Source: Levilactobacillus yonginensis (GTDB lineage Bacteria; Bacillota; Bacilli; Lactobacillales; Lactobacillaceae). From it: a stretch of 64,000 nucleotides of DNA. Positions 48,803 through 59,584 of this stretch are shown piece by piece. The DNA is taken from positions 17,382 to 81,381 of the forward strand of contig NZ_RHNO01000012.1 in NCBI RefSeq assembly GCF_003946265.1, read 5' to 3'. Numbering within the stretch: the first letter of the stretch is position 1; each line of letters opens with the position of its first letter. The notes beneath the pieces are model-generated. The model was not told the origin of the DNA. It was given only the letters and a program-made list of their open reading frames with translations, and ran no database searches. The position numbers were made by a program, and so were the translations under genes.

Positions 48803-50005
48803 TTGGCTAAATTAACAGTTTCTGATTTAGATGTTAAGGGCAAAAAGGTCCTCATGCGTGTCGACTTCAACGTCCCAATCAAAGACGGTGTCATTGGTAA
48901 CGACAACCGGATCGTGGCAGCTTTGCCAACAATCAAGTACGTTATCGAAAACGGTGGTAAGGCAATTCTGTTGTCTCACTTAGGTCGAATCAAGAAGGAA
49001 GAAGACAAGCCAGGTCTGTCCATGCGGCCAGTTGCAGAACGTCTGTCTAACTTATTGAACAAGCCAGTTACCTTTGTCCCAACGACTGAAGGCAAGCAGC
49101 TGGAAGACGCCATCGACGGTTTGAACGACGGTGATGTTTTGGTTATGGAAAACACCCGTTACGAAGACGTTAAGAACGGCGAAAACGTTAAGCGTGAATC
49201 CGGCAACGACCCTGAATTGGGCAAGTACTGGGCTTCATTGGGTGACGTCTTTGTTAACGATGCATTCGGGACGGCTCACCGTTCACATGCTTCTAACGCA
49301 GGGATTGCTGCCAACATGGGCCAAACTGCTGCCGGCTTCTTGATGGAAAAAGAAATCAAGTTCATCGGTGGTGCCGTGGACAACCCAGAACACCCATTTG
49401 TTGCTATCTTGGGTGGTGCTAAGGTTTCCGACAAGATCGGTGTTATCGACAACTTGTTGGCTAAAGCTGACAAGATTCTTATCGGTGGTGGGATGACTTA
49501 CACGTTCTACGCTGCTAAGGGTATGAAGATTGGGAACTCGTTGGTTGAAACCGACAAGATCGACCTTGCCAAGGAAATCTTGGACAAGGCTGGCGACAAG
49601 TTAGTTCTGCCAGTTGACTCGATTGTTGCTGAAAAGTTTGACAACGATGCCGCTCACAAGACGGTTGATGGCGAGATTCCTGATGGCTACATGGCCTTGG
49701 ATATTGGACCTAAGTCCGTTGCTGAATTTGAAGATGTCTTGAAGGACGCTAAGACGGTTGTCTGGAACGGACCAATGGGTGTCTTTGAAATGAGTAACTA
49801 CGCCGAAGGTACTTTGGAAATTGGTAAGTTCCTTGGGACTTTATCAGAAGCCAAGACGATCGTTGGTGGTGGGGATTCCACTGCTGCCGTTCAACAACTC
49901 GGTGTTGCTGACAAGCTCTCCCACATTTCCACTGGTGGTGGTGCTTCCCTCGAGTACCTTGAAGGTAAGACCTTACCAGGAATTGCCGCAATTTCTGACA
50001 AGTAG
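48803..50005 (+). CDS. pgk: Phosphoglycerate kinase
   Basis: 400 residues. RVDFNVPI (about 19), HLGR (about 60), [11 protein letters not shown] and GGGDSTAAV near the C-terminus are the family motifs. It makes ATP and 3-phosphoglycerate. The start is TTG with AAGGAGG upstream. It has its own promoter and terminator between gap and tpiA. Confidence 0.96.
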   Translation: MAKLTVSDLDVKGKKVLMRVDFNVPIKDGVIGNDNRIVAALPTIKYVIENGGKAILLSHLGRIKKEEDKPGLSMRPVAERLSNLLNKPVTFVPTTEGKQLEDAIDGLNDGDVLVMENTRYEDVKNGENVKRESGNDPELGKYWASLGDVFVNDAFGTAHRSHASNAGIAANMGQTAAGFLMEKEIKFIGGAVDNPEHPFVAILGGAKVSDKIGVIDNLLAKADKILIGGGMTYTFYAAKGMKIGNSLVETDKIDLAKEILDKAGDKLVLPVDSIVAEKFDNDAAHKTVDGEIPDGYMALDIGPKSVAEFEDVLKDAKTVVWNGPMGVFEMSNYAEGTLEIGKFLGTLSEAKTIVGGGDSTAAVQQLGVADKLSHISTGGGASLEYLEGKTLPGIAAISDK

Positions 50006-50014
50006 ATTAATAAA

Positions 50015-50045
50015 AAGCTGTGGTGGTTGTCATCACGGCTTTTTG
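50015..50045 (+). terminator. Terminator after pgk
   Basis: AAGCTGTGGTG/CATCACGGCTT stem with one or two wobble pairs, then T residues. Confidence 0.75.
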
Positions 50046-50148
50046 TTGTGATGGTTGCTCATCGTGAAGGGTCTTCGCTGGCTAATCCAGTGGGAATTCG
50101 GTAAGATGAGAAACGTAGTCAATTTATTTTTAGAAAGGGTGGATTAGG

Positions 50149-50907
50149 TTGCGGATACCACTCATTGCCGGTAACTGGAAAATGAACAAAACGGTCACCG
50201 AAGCACGGTCCTTTATTGAGGCTGTGCAAGGAAAGTTGCCTGCTTCAGACGTCGTGGAAACGGCGATTGCGGCACCAGCTTTAGATTTACAGACCATGTT
50301 AGATGCCAATTCTGAAGATGTCCTGCGGATTGCTGCAGAGGCTTGTTACTACGAAGACGAAGGTGCCTACACGGGTGAAACCAGCCCGAAGGCACTCCAC
50401 GAAATGGGAATTCCATATACCATCGTGGGTCATTCCGAACGGCGACGTTACTTCAACGAAACGGACGATGTCATCAATCGAAAGGTCCAAGCGGTCTTTC
50501 GAAATGGCATGACGCCAATCGTTTGTTGTGATGAAACCATGGGGCGGCGTGAGTCTGGCGAAAAGATCCATTGGGTCGTTAACCAGGTTTCCGCGGCACT
50601 GAAGGGTGTTAGCGCGGAAGACGCTGCTAGAATCGTCGTTGCTTACGAACCTAGCTGGGCAATTGGGAGTGGTACTTCTGCTTCGACTGATCAGGCCGAA
50701 GAAGGATGCTACTTGATTCGCCAAACTTTAGCTGACATCTATTCAGATGAATTAGCTAACGGTATTCGGGTTCTCTATGGTGGGAGTGTTAAGCCAGATA
50801 ACATTGCTGGTTTAATGGCCAAAGATAACGTGGATGGCGTGTTAGCCGGCGGTTCTAGCTTGAACGAAGAGTCATTTGTTCAGCTTGCAAACTACCAAAA
50901 TTTGTAA
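50149..50907 (+). CDS. tpiA: Triosephosphate isomerase
   Basis: 252 residues. NWKMNKT (about 8-14), electrophile His in VGHSERR (about 95-101), catalytic Glu in [10 protein letters not shown] (about 166) and GGSVKPDN are intact. It interconverts dihydroxyacetone phosphate and glyceraldehyde-3-phosphate. The start is TTG after AAAGGGTGG. No clear terminator separates it from eno. Confidence 0.95.
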   Translation: MRIPLIAGNWKMNKTVTEARSFIEAVQGKLPASDVVETAIAAPALDLQTMLDANSEDVLRIAAEACYYEDEGAYTGETSPKALHEMGIPYTIVGHSERRRYFNETDDVINRKVQAVFRNGMTPIVCCDETMGRRESGEKIHWVVNQVSAALKGVSAEDAARIVVAYEPSWAIGSGTSASTDQAEEGCYLIRQTLADIYSDELANGIRVLYGGSVKPDNIAGLMAKDNVDGVLAGGSSLNEESFVQLANYQNL

Positions 50908-50923
50908 AACAATCAAAATGTGA

Positions 50924-50952
50924 TTGAAAGTTCAAAGTTAAACTTATAGAAT
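50924..50952 (+). promoter_or_regulatory. eno promoter
   Basis: -35 TTGAAA (50924-50929), 17-base spacer, -10 TAGAAT (50947-50952). Confidence 0.65.
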
Positions 50953-50983
50953 AAAGCATGGGATTGTTGTCTTGTTCCCGTGA

Positions 50984-52336
<1,353 letters not shown>

Positions 52337-52354
52337 TTAAACTGTGAATGATGA

Positions 52355-52386
52355 AAGCAAGTCCAGAAATGGGCTTGCTTTTTTTT
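52355..52386 (+). terminator. Terminator after eno
   Basis: AAGCAAGTCC/GGGCTTGCTT stem with six-base loop, followed by eight T residues. Confidence 0.92.
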
Positions 52387-52451
52387 ATTTTCGAAATCAA
52401 AAATTCTCGCTGAATTTCTGCGGAGTTAACCAGTAACGAGGGGGAATTTGT

Positions 52452-53555
52452 ATGAGATTTCGAAAGATGATTGGTTTAGTAAGTTTGAGCGTTATTGTGG
52501 TAACAGCTGGCTTCAACGAGGTGACCGTCAGAGCGGCGGAATCAATACCGGCGTTTAGCTACGTCGTTCGGTTTCAAATTGAGGGTGGCGATGAGGACGG
52601 TACTTCTAAAACGACCGTCTTCCGGGAGACTACGCAGGTATCGGATGCTACCACCCGGGGCACCAACGTGGCGTTACTTCCAGAGATTGGGAGCCTTTTA
52701 AAGGTGAAACTTTCCAAGCCAGTACCGCTAAAGGATTATCATCAACCAACGATTATCACTTATTTGGCGGGAAATAAGGTGGGGGCGACAATCACGTATG
52801 TGGATACAGTTGGCCACGTAATTGCGTCGCGGGCGTCTCATGCTGGATTGAGATTGGGAGGACGAGTCTTCTTGGTTGCGCCCACTGGTTATCAACTACA
52901 GGCTAATCAGGAAACTAGCCACGTGGTTTTGACCCCAGCGGAGACTGTTCGTGTGTTGGTACAGTCAGTGGGGCCGGCGCCAAAACCAGAACCGGCGCCA
53001 AAACCAGAACCGGCGCCAAAGCCAGAACCGGCGCCAACACCAACACCAACACCAACACCAACACCAACACCAACACCAACACCAACACCAACACCAACAC
53101 CAACACCAACACCAACACCAACACCAACACCAACACCACTTCTTAAGCCAAACTTACTAGATAAGATCCCGTTGCCATCACCCAATATGAATCCATTGAC
53201 GGTAGGGGATGCCAACCAGGAAAGCTTGGAAAAAGAGCCGCATCGTAAACCGGACAGCACGCTTACCTCAATTGATGAAACGAGTAGCGGAAATAAACCG
53301 GAAGAAGACGAAATGGATATGGCTAGTTTGCCAGATTCAGACCGTCATCACTTTGATAGTGGTGTTACGAAAAAGCAGTCCCGAAAAAATCGACGGTCAG
53401 GAATGAAACAGACGTCCAAGTCGTCAACTGCTCATTTACCCCACACTGGTGCGGCTCAAAGTAACTGGCACGTTTTAGGTTGGGGACTCCTGGTTAGTCT
53501 ATTAGGTGGGTATCGTTACCATAGAATTTTCCGTTTAAAGTCAAAGAAACTGTGA
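52452..53555 (+). CDS. LPxTG-anchored surface protein with MucBP-like domain and (PT)n stalk
   Basis: 367 residues. A signal peptide ([22 protein letters not shown], cleavage near VRA-AE) leads to a beta-rich region (about 35-175). Its second half ([14 protein letters not shown]...PTGYQL...VRVLV) has the MucBP look. A proline-rich stalk follows: three PAPKPE units and 17 PT repeats (about 175-228), then an acidic/basic spacer. The C-terminus has the sortase motif LPHTG (about 329), a hydrophobic segment and a basic tail. It is likely linked to peptidoglycan by sortase A and may bind mucin or glycans. The ligand is unknown. Confidence 0.85.
   Translation: MRFRKMIGLVSLSVIVVTAGFNEVTVRAAESIPAFSYVVRFQIEGGDEDGTSKTTVFRETTQVSDATTRGTNVALLPEIGSLLKVKLSKPVPLKDYHQPTIITYLAGNKVGATITYVDTVGHVIASRASHAGLRLGGRVFLVAPTGYQLQANQETSHVVLTPAETVRVLVQSVGPAPKPEPAPKPEPAPKPEPAPTPTPTPTPTPTPTPTPTPTPTPTPTPTPTPTPTPLLKPNLLDKIPLPSPNMNPLTVGDANQESLEKEPHRKPDSTLTSIDETSSGNKPEEDEMDMASLPDSDRHHFDSGVTKKQSRKNRRSGMKQTSKSSTAHLPHTGAAQSNWHVLGWGLLVSLLGGYRYHRIFRLKSKKL
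52974..53027 (+). repeat. 18-bp tandem repeat encoding PAPKPE, three copies
   Basis: CCGGCGCCAAAACCAGAA at 52974 and 52992 and a one-base variant at 53010, each in frame. A half unit (CCGGCG...) leads into the hexanucleotide tract. Confidence 0.95.
53034..53135 (+). repeat. (CCAACA)17 hexanucleotide microsatellite
   Basis: 102 bases of perfect six-base repeats encoding (Pro-Thr)17. The unit is a multiple of three, so slippage would lengthen or shorten the stalk without breaking the frame. Confidence 0.98.
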
Positions 53556-53598
53556 TAGACTAGTTAATAGACTTTAAATGACAGTGGAGGAATCGCGA

Positions 53599-55155
53599 AT
53601 GACCAGAAAGTACCCAATCAAACATGACTTGACCCGAGTCAACGCAATCTTTTTCGGGAGTATTGTGGGCCTTCTGGCAGGAGTCGTCGTTAGTACTTTC
53701 CGATTAGCGATTGAACACCTCCTTACGACGGTTCAAGGAATCTATGGGTGGTTAGGCCAACATCCACTCTGGGTGATTCCTTGGGCTGTTTTATTGATTC
53801 TAGCGGCCGCTTTAATTGGTCACTGGGGGAAACAGACGCCAATGATCAAAGGGTCTGGGATTCCTCAGATCGAAGGTCAGCTGGCCGGTGAAATGGACTA
53901 CAAGTGGTGGCCCGTTCTTTGGAAGAAGTTCATTGGTGGTATTCTTGGAATTGGTGCGGGGTTGTTCCTAGGGCGTGAAGGACCGTCGATTCAGTTAGGC
54001 GGGACGGTTGCCCAAGGATTTGCGGAAAGCATTCATTTAACGGGGAGTAAACGTCGTCTGTTGATTGCTGGTGGGGCCGCAGCTGGCCTGTCAGCAGCAT
54101 TTAACGCACCGATTGCCTCGACCTTATTTATTCTTGAAGAGGTGTATCACAACTTCTCAACATTGGTCTGGTTGACGGCGTTAACTAGTGCCGTCGTCGC
54201 CAATTTCGTCTCAAACGTGGTCTTTGGCCTGACACCGGTCTTACATATTCAGTATGAACAAGCCTTGCCTTTAAAGTACTACTGGCTCCTACTAATCGTA
54301 GGTGTGGGCCTGGGACTATTGGGCTACCTGTATCAGTGGGTCACGTTGCGGGGTGCCAGTTGGTATGCCAAATTGACTTGGTTGCCAGAGCAGTTGAACA
54401 GTATTATTCCGTTTCTCCTGGTCATTCCCATTGGGTTATTATGGCCGATTACCTTGGGTGGCGGTAACCAAATGATTGTTCAATTTGCGCAGCAAACCCC
54501 CTTATTGATTCCGCTAATTGGTTACTTTATTTTACGGTTCGTTTTCTCAACTATTAGCTATGGTTCTGGATTGCCAGGTGGGATTTTCCTGCCGATTCTG
54601 ACTTTAGGTGCCTTATTGGGAGCTATCGGCGCTCGCAGTTTTGTAGCTTTGGGCTGGTTGCCGGCTGTGTTTATTGCTAACTTTGTGATTTATGCCATGG
54701 CGGGTTATTTTGCTGGGATTTCTAAGGCGCCATTTACGGCCATCTTACTGATTACTGAGATGGTCGGTTCACTTCAGCACTTGATGCCACTGGCTGTTGT
54801 GGCTATCGTGGCTTATATCACGGTGGATGTGTTGGGCGGCGAGCCAATCTATGAAGCTATGCTGGAAAAGATGGTGACCCCAGCTACGGCTAAAGCCAAC
54901 GGTCCAACTGATCGGGTCGAGGTAGCAGTTGGCGAAGGTTCAGAACTGGTGGGTCGTCAGGTCCGAGATATTCCGTGGCCAAAAGGGGCACTGTTGGTCA
55001 GCGTTAAACGTGGCGAACGGGCGGTTATTCCTAAGGGCGATACCATTCTTCGAGCGGGTGATACGTTGGTCGTATTCACGTATCGCGCCAATCGTGCTTT
55101 CGTGCGACAACAACTAGCCCACTTAAACGATTCTCACCCCCATTTGGCTGATTAA
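53599..55155 (+). CDS. ClC-family chloride/proton antiporter with RCK_C domain
   Basis: 518 residues from ATG at 53599 (GGAGG eight bases before); an in-frame ATG at 53578 has no site and is not preferred. ClC selectivity motifs GSGIPQ (about 92), GREGPSIQLGG with the gating Glu (about 130) and GLSAAFNAPIAS (about 164) are intact, so it is more likely an H+/Cl- exchanger than a channel. A C-terminal TrkA-C/RCK_C domain (about 440-510) ends the protein. It may help with acid or volume stress. It is expressed from an unseen promoter close to the LPHTG gene. Confidence 0.87.
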   Translation: MTRKYPIKHDLTRVNAIFFGSIVGLLAGVVVSTFRLAIEHLLTTVQGIYGWLGQHPLWVIPWAVLLILAAALIGHWGKQTPMIKGSGIPQIEGQLAGEMDYKWWPVLWKKFIGGILGIGAGLFLGREGPSIQLGGTVAQGFAESIHLTGSKRRLLIAGGAAAGLSAAFNAPIASTLFILEEVYHNFSTLVWLTALTSAVVANFVSNVVFGLTPVLHIQYEQALPLKYYWLLLIVGVGLGLLGYLYQWVTLRGASWYAKLTWLPEQLNSIIPFLLVIPIGLLWPITLGGGNQMIVQFAQQTPLLIPLIGYFILRFVFSTISYGSGLPGGIFLPILTLGALLGAIGARSFVALGWLPAVFIANFVIYAMAGYFAGISKAPFTAILLITEMVGSLQHLMPLAVVAIVAYITVDVLGGEPIYEAMLEKMVTPATAKANGPTDRVEVAVGEGSELVGRQVRDIPWPKGALLVSVKRGERAVIPKGDTILRAGDTLVVFTYRANRAFVRQQLAHLNDSHPHLAD

Positions 55156-55210
55156 GCGAGCCTGGGGCTGGTAAAAAGTGGCTGACTATGATAGATTAGA
55201 TAAGTATAGT

Positions 55211-55237
55211 TAGACCTATTAGACCTATTCGATAGGT
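55211..55237 (+). repeat. Short direct and inverted repeats before secG
   Basis: TTAGACCTA occurs twice in tandem and is followed by ATAGGT, so that ACCTAT-TCG-ATAGGT can fold. It lies just upstream of the secG ribosome site. Confidence 0.6.
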
Positions 55238-55250
55238 AGGAGGCAAATTC

Positions 55251-55487
55251 GTGTATAACTTTTTAATGACCTGTATCTTAATCGTTTCTGTTTTGATTAT
55301 CATTGCAGTAATGATGCAGCCCGCTAAGACCAATGACGCATTGTCCGCTTTATCTGGTGGTGCGGATGACCTGTTTGCAAAGTCTAAGCCTCGTGGTTTC
55401 GAAGCTTTCATGCAAAAGGTGACCGTTGTCTTGGGAGCACTTTTCTTCGGGCTGGCACTGGCTTTAGTTTATTTATCATCACACTAG
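55251..55487 (+). CDS. secG: Preprotein translocase subunit SecG
   Basis: 78 residues with two hydrophobic segments (about 1-22 and 54-76) and the conserved middle LSGGADDLFAKSKPRGFEAFMQK. It assists SecYE with SecA. The start is GTG with AGGAGG about nine bases before. The gene order secG-est-rnr-smpB is typical of Firmicutes. Confidence 0.93.
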   Translation: MYNFLMTCILIVSVLIIIAVMMQPAKTNDALSALSGGADDLFAKSKPRGFEAFMQKVTVVLGALFFGLALALVYLSSH

Positions 55488-55499
55488 AGTAGAAATGAG

Positions 55500-55532
55500 G
55501 CCTCCTGTTTATTCGTTACAGGAGGCTTTTTT
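55500..55532 (+). terminator. Terminator after secG
   Basis: GCCTCCTGT/ACAGGAGGC stem followed by six T residues. Confidence 0.9.
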
Positions 55533-55565
55533 ACCAATAACTTCAGCGGAAAGTGGTGGTTTTAC

Positions 55566-56309
55566 ATGATTCGAAAACCAACCCCGCTCTTCTTTGAGCA
55601 GGGGCCCAAAGCAGTTATTCTGCTCCACGCCTATTCCGGTAGCTCTAACGATATGCGCATCCTTGCACGTCGGTTGGAGTCTGAGAATTATACGGTACTT
55701 GCTCCCATTTTTACGGGCCACGCAACTGGAGACCCTGCGGACATTTTACGACAAGGTTCGCCTAAAGCGTGGTGGCAAGATACGCAAGATGCGATTGCTT
55801 TCTTGCGACAGCGAGGCTATCAGCAAATTGCTATCTTCGGGTTATCACTGGGCGGCTTATTTGCGACGCGTGCTCTACAGGCGGATAGCGCACTGGCCGG
55901 TGGTGGAACAATTGCTTCGCCCGTGATTTTTCGCGGACAAACGAACGTGCCTGGGTCATTTATTGAAATGGCTAAGGCAACTTATCGGCAAGAGAACATT
56001 ACCGGTGAGGACCAAGCAATGCGCGTTGCGTGGTTGCAAGCACATTTGCAGGCACAACTAACAGCAATTCAGGCATTTGCCGACACGACCGCGACCCACT
56101 TAGACTGGATCAAGCAGCCTGTGTTTATTGCACAGGGGGAGGAAGATCAGATGATCGACCCCCGTTCTGGCAAGTGGCTCGCGGATGCTTACCCATCGAA
56201 TCAAATTGATTATCATGAATATGCCGGTGCTGGCCACGTCTTAACGGTCAACTCCGCGCACCATGAATTGGAAACAGATATTTTGGCTTTTTTACACACA
56301 ATCTTTTAA
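55566..56309 (+). CDS. Carboxylesterase (Est30-like alpha/beta hydrolase)
   Basis: 247 residues. Nucleophile elbow GLSLGG (about 93-98), catalytic Asp in QGEEDQMIDP and His in GAGHVLT (about 226) form the triad; HAYSGSSNDM (about 21) is the oxyanion region. It matches the Est30/YvaK esterases next to secG and rnr. The natural substrate is unknown. It is followed 18 bases later by rnr. Confidence 0.88.
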   Translation: MIRKPTPLFFEQGPKAVILLHAYSGSSNDMRILARRLESENYTVLAPIFTGHATGDPADILRQGSPKAWWQDTQDAIAFLRQRGYQQIAIFGLSLGGLFATRALQADSALAGGGTIASPVIFRGQTNVPGSFIEMAKATYRQENITGEDQAMRVAWLQAHLQAQLTAIQAFADTTATHLDWIKQPVFIAQGEEDQMIDPRSGKWLADAYPSNQIDYHEYAGAGHVLTVNSAHHELETDILAFLHTIF

Positions 56310-56327
56310 AATAACGAGGAATCGATA

Positions 56328-58742
56328 GTGCAAGATAATACATTGAAAACTGATTTAACAGCTTTCTTCCGTTCACATGCGGATCAGAGCTACACAGTAG
56401 AAGACATTTCGGACGCGCTACATTATCACGGCTCAGCTGCTTTTAAACTGATCGTGCAAGAGTTAGCGCAATTAGAACGCGATGGTCTTGTCCAAGTGAC
56501 AGACCATGGCCATTTTCAGTTGGACCCAAGTCAACGAACACTGACCGGGATTTTCCATGGGAACGACAAGGGCTTCGGCTTTGTTGCCTATGATGAAAAC
56601 AAGATTGAACCGGACGCTTACATTGCGCCTAACAATACGTTTCGTGCATTAAACGGCGATACGGTCAAGATTGAAATTGTCCGGGCTGGCGATCCACGGA
56701 GCGGTAAAGGCCCCGAAGGTAAAGTTACGGAAATTGTGGAACACCACTACGAACAAGTTGTTGGTGAATTCTTCAAGACCGATGACGACGCTGGCTACGT
56801 TGGTCAAGTTCGGTTAACCGATAAGAAGATCATGAAATACAAGTTTTATGTCACCAACGTTGGTTTGAACCCAACGCCGGGTGAGGTGGTCACGGCTGAA
56901 ATTACCGAGTACCCTAACGCTGATCATCCTGACGCTATGGTCGGGATTGCCAAGCAGGTCATCGGGAGTGTTGATGATCCAGGTATCGATATTTTACAAA
57001 TCGTGTACCAACACAATATTCCTTCTGAATTCCCAGAAGAAGTCATGCAAGCCGCTGATGAGATTCCTGATCACGTTCTGCCAGAAGAAATGACTGGTCG
57101 TGAAGATATCACGAACCAGGATCTGGTGACGATTGATGGAGAATCTTCAAAAGACTTGGATGATGCCGTAACTGTTTGGAAGTTACCAAACGGAAACTAT
57201 CATTTAGGGGTTCACATTGCGGACGTCTCTCATTACGTTAAGGAAGACTCCATTTTAGATAAGGAAGCTTACAAGCGGGGGACTAGTACCTACCTGACTG
57301 ACCGGGTTATCCCAATGTTGCCACGGCGTCTGTCTAACGGAATTTGTTCTCTGAATGAGGGCGAATTACGGTTATGCATGAGCTGTGACATGGAAATCAA
57401 CCCCGAAGGTCACGTGGTTAAGCACCGAATTCACCCATCCGTTATGCGTTCAAAGGCACGGATGACCTATACCGCCGTTAACCAAATCTTGGAAGCCCAC
57501 GATCCCGTTACGATGGATCGTTACAAGGAATTAGTTCCAATGTTTGAAGAAATGGGCGAACTGCACCGGATCTTGTTAAAGCAACGGAAGCAACGTGGGG
57601 CCATTGACTTTGATGACCGCGAAGCTGAAATTATTGTGGATGACAAGGGGCACGCCATTGACGTTAAGTTGCGGACGCGTGGTATTTCAGAACGGATGAT
57701 TGAATCCTTCATGTTAGCAGCCAACGAAACGGTTGCGGAACATTATTTCCGTGCCAAGGTTCCGTTCCTTTACCGGGTCCACGAAACGCCAGATGGCGAT
57801 CGTGTTCGGAGCTTCTTTGAATTCTTAACCGCCTTTGGTATCAACGTTAAGGGTGATCCTAACCACTTGCGGCCAAAGATGTTGCAAGGTGTTCTGAAGC
57901 AAGTTGCTGGCAAGCCTGAAGAAGCCATGGTGTCTGTCATGATGTTACGGAGCTTAAAGCAAGCTCGGTACGCTGACCAATCCCTGGGGCACTTTGGGTT
58001 GGGCGCAGAATTCTACACCCACTTTACGTCACCAATTCGTCGTTACCCTGATACCATGGTGCACCGCATGATTCATTACTACGAAGACCACGGTACTGGT
58101 ACGGCTTCTAAAGAAAAATTCGCACCGATTCTGGAAGAGATTGGGGTGCACACGTCCGAAATGGAACGTCGCTCAATCGATGCTGAACGGGATACGAATG
58201 ACATGAAGATGGCTGAGTACATGGCTGACCACGTCGGTGAAGAATTTGACGCCGTTGTTAGTTCGGTCATGAAATTCGGGATGTTTGTCGAATTACCAAA
58301 TACCATCGAAGGTCTGATTCATATCAGCCGGATGCAGGATGACTACTACGAATACGTCGAAAAGTACCTGGCCTTAGTTGGTCGGAATACTCGGCGGACG
58401 TATCGGATTGGTCAACCAATTCGGGTGAAAGTTATCCACGTCGACAAGGAACAAAGTGAAATTGACTTTGAACTGCTCGACCCAGAAAAAGCGCCAACAA
58501 GTGATTTACTGCCACACCGTGAACATCGCTCTCGTGGCGGTGGTTTCCACGGTCGGAATAATCACAGTAATGGTAACAACCACAGCGGTGGCAACCATTC
58601 TGGCAGCAATAGTAATGGTAACCATCGTAATGGTAATCAACGACCATCGAACCAACGTGGCGGCAATGGTGGCCAACACCGGAACAACAATCACAGTGGT
58701 GGTCAGAACCGCAGTAATAACTCACAAGGTGGTCAACACTAA
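56328..58742 (+). CDS. rnr: Ribonuclease R
   Basis: 804 residues. N-terminal helix-turn-helix and cold-shock domains (about 20-230), RNB catalytic domain (about 255-585; DGESSKDLDDAV with the catalytic Asp cluster, and TSPIRRYPD) and S1 domain (about 630-715). It degrades structured RNA 3' to 5' and processes tagged mRNA with SmpB-tmRNA. The last 74 residues are Asn/Gly/His/Ser-rich, an unusual disordered tail. The start is GTG. smpB follows after 15 bases. Confidence 0.95.
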   Translation: MQDNTLKTDLTAFFRSHADQSYTVEDISDALHYHGSAAFKLIVQELAQLERDGLVQVTDHGHFQLDPSQRTLTGIFHGNDKGFGFVAYDENKIEPDAYIAPNNTFRALNGDTVKIEIVRAGDPRSGKGPEGKVTEIVEHHYEQVVGEFFKTDDDAGYVGQVRLTDKKIMKYKFYVTNVGLNPTPGEVVTAEITEYPNADHPDAMVGIAKQVIGSVDDPGIDILQIVYQHNIPSEFPEEVMQAADEIPDHVLPEEMTGREDITNQDLVTIDGESSKDLDDAVTVWKLPNGNYHLGVHIADVSHYVKEDSILDKEAYKRGTSTYLTDRVIPMLPRRLSNGICSLNEGELRLCMSCDMEINPEGHVVKHRIHPSVMRSKARMTYTAVNQILEAHDPVTMDRYKELVPMFEEMGELHRILLKQRKQRGAIDFDDREAEIIVDDKGHAIDVKLRTRGISERMIESFMLAANETVAEHYFRAKVPFLYRVHETPDGDRVRSFFEFLTAFGINVKGDPNHLRPKMLQGVLKQVAGKPEEAMVSVMMLRSLKQARYADQSLGHFGLGAEFYTHFTSPIRRYPDTMVHRMIHYYEDHGTGTASKEKFAPILEEIGVHTSEMERRSIDAERDTNDMKMAEYMADHVGEEFDAVVSSVMKFGMFVELPNTIEGLIHISRMQDDYYEYVEKYLALVGRNTRRTYRIGQPIRVKVIHVDKEQSEIDFELLDPEKAPTSDLLPHREHRSRGGGFHGRNNHSNGNNHSGGNHSGSNSNGNHRNGNQRPSNQRGGNGGQHRNNNHSGGQNRSNNSQGGQH

Positions 58743-58757
58743 GCGAGGTGACAGAAC

Positions 58758-59231
58758 TTGGTAAAGAAAAAGTCCAAGAAGACGCCTGATAACGTCTTAG
58801 CTCAGAATCGCAAGGCTCGTCACGATTATTCGGTTTCTGAAACGGTCGAGGCTGGTTTGGTTCTGACTGGGACTGAAATCAAATCGCTACGTGAACGGCG
58901 GGTCAACTTACAAGATGGGTTTGCCCAAGTTCGCAACAACGAGGCCTGGTTGATGAACGTTCACATTAGTGAGTATGTTCAAGGCAATCGGTTCAATCAC
59001 GATCCGTTACGTAACCGGAAGTTACTTCTTCATAAGAAGGAGATTCGGCGATTGGGACAAGCAACGATGGACAAAGGGGTGACCCTGGTTCCGTTGAAGA
59101 TGTACCTGAAACACGGATTTGCGAAGGTCCTGATTGGTGTGGCAACCGGTAAGCGTGAATACGATAAACGAGAAACAATTAAACGACGTGAACAGGACCG
59201 ACAAATTGCGCGGGTCATGAAGCGTTATTAA
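58758..59231 (+). CDS. smpB: SsrA-binding protein SmpB
   Basis: 157 residues. [30 protein letters not shown] (split) opens the family core and the C-terminal [26 protein letters not shown] is the ribosome-decoding tail. It brings tmRNA to stalled ribosomes. The start is TTG after GCGAGGTG. The tmRNA gene is not seen nearby. Confidence 0.95.
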   Translation: MVKKKSKKTPDNVLAQNRKARHDYSVSETVEAGLVLTGTEIKSLRERRVNLQDGFAQVRNNEAWLMNVHISEYVQGNRFNHDPLRNRKLLLHKKEIRRLGQATMDKGVTLVPLKMYLKHGFAKVLIGVATGKREYDKRETIKRREQDRQIARVMKRY

Positions 59232-59235
59232 TCAG

Positions 59236-59272
59236 AAAAGGGATTGAACGATAGACTGTTCAATCCCTTTTT
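59236..59272. terminator. Bidirectional-looking terminator after smpB
   Basis: AAAAGGGATTGAAC (59236-59249) pairs perfectly with GTTCAATCCCTTTT (59258-59271). Confidence 0.9.
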
Positions 59273-59399
59273 GTATGGCCGCATTACCCACGGCAATTGA
59301 CTAGCTCAACTGTCCATTTACATGAAGTTGTCCGTTATGAAAGAAAAAATTACGGATAAAGCTCGTAAATAGGCTTAGTTTGTTTCAGGGGAAGTTAAA

Positions 59400-59497
59400 G
59401 TTGAAAGCCTGTGGTGGCAGTCGATAGCCTAATCCTTATCATGTGATAAAGGTTACAAGTCTAATTAGCTTTCAACGAAGCGAATACATGTTAATAT
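59400..59497 (+). promoter_or_regulatory. Putative promoter and nested palindromes before the DUF285 surface protein gene
   Basis: TTTCAA (59470-59475), 16 bases, TAATAT (59492-59497) is a possible promoter. GTTGAAAGC (59400-59408) and GCTTTCAAC (59468-59476) are perfect inverted arms, the right one covering the -35. Between them CCTTATCATGTGATAAAGG (59434-59452) is a near-perfect palindrome. The rest of 59273-59584 shows no gene. Confidence 0.45.
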
Positions 59498-59584
59498 ATA
59501 ACTAGTGAATACAATGACTAAATTGCGAGCACATAAATTGCTCCAAAAAATTAAATAGGAGCGACTTACGAAGGAGGGATTATC

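Noticed and set aside
52974..53135. CRISPR-like array
   Set aside because: The repeats are contiguous without spacers and are in the frame of a surface protein gene.
52907..53260. Minus-strand frame with Gly-Val repeats opposite the (PT)n stalk
   Set aside because: It is the complement of the hexanucleotide tract, which is open in several frames; it has no start signals.
59273..59584. tmRNA gene next to smpB
   Set aside because: I see no tRNA-like ends and no tag-peptide frame in this stretch.
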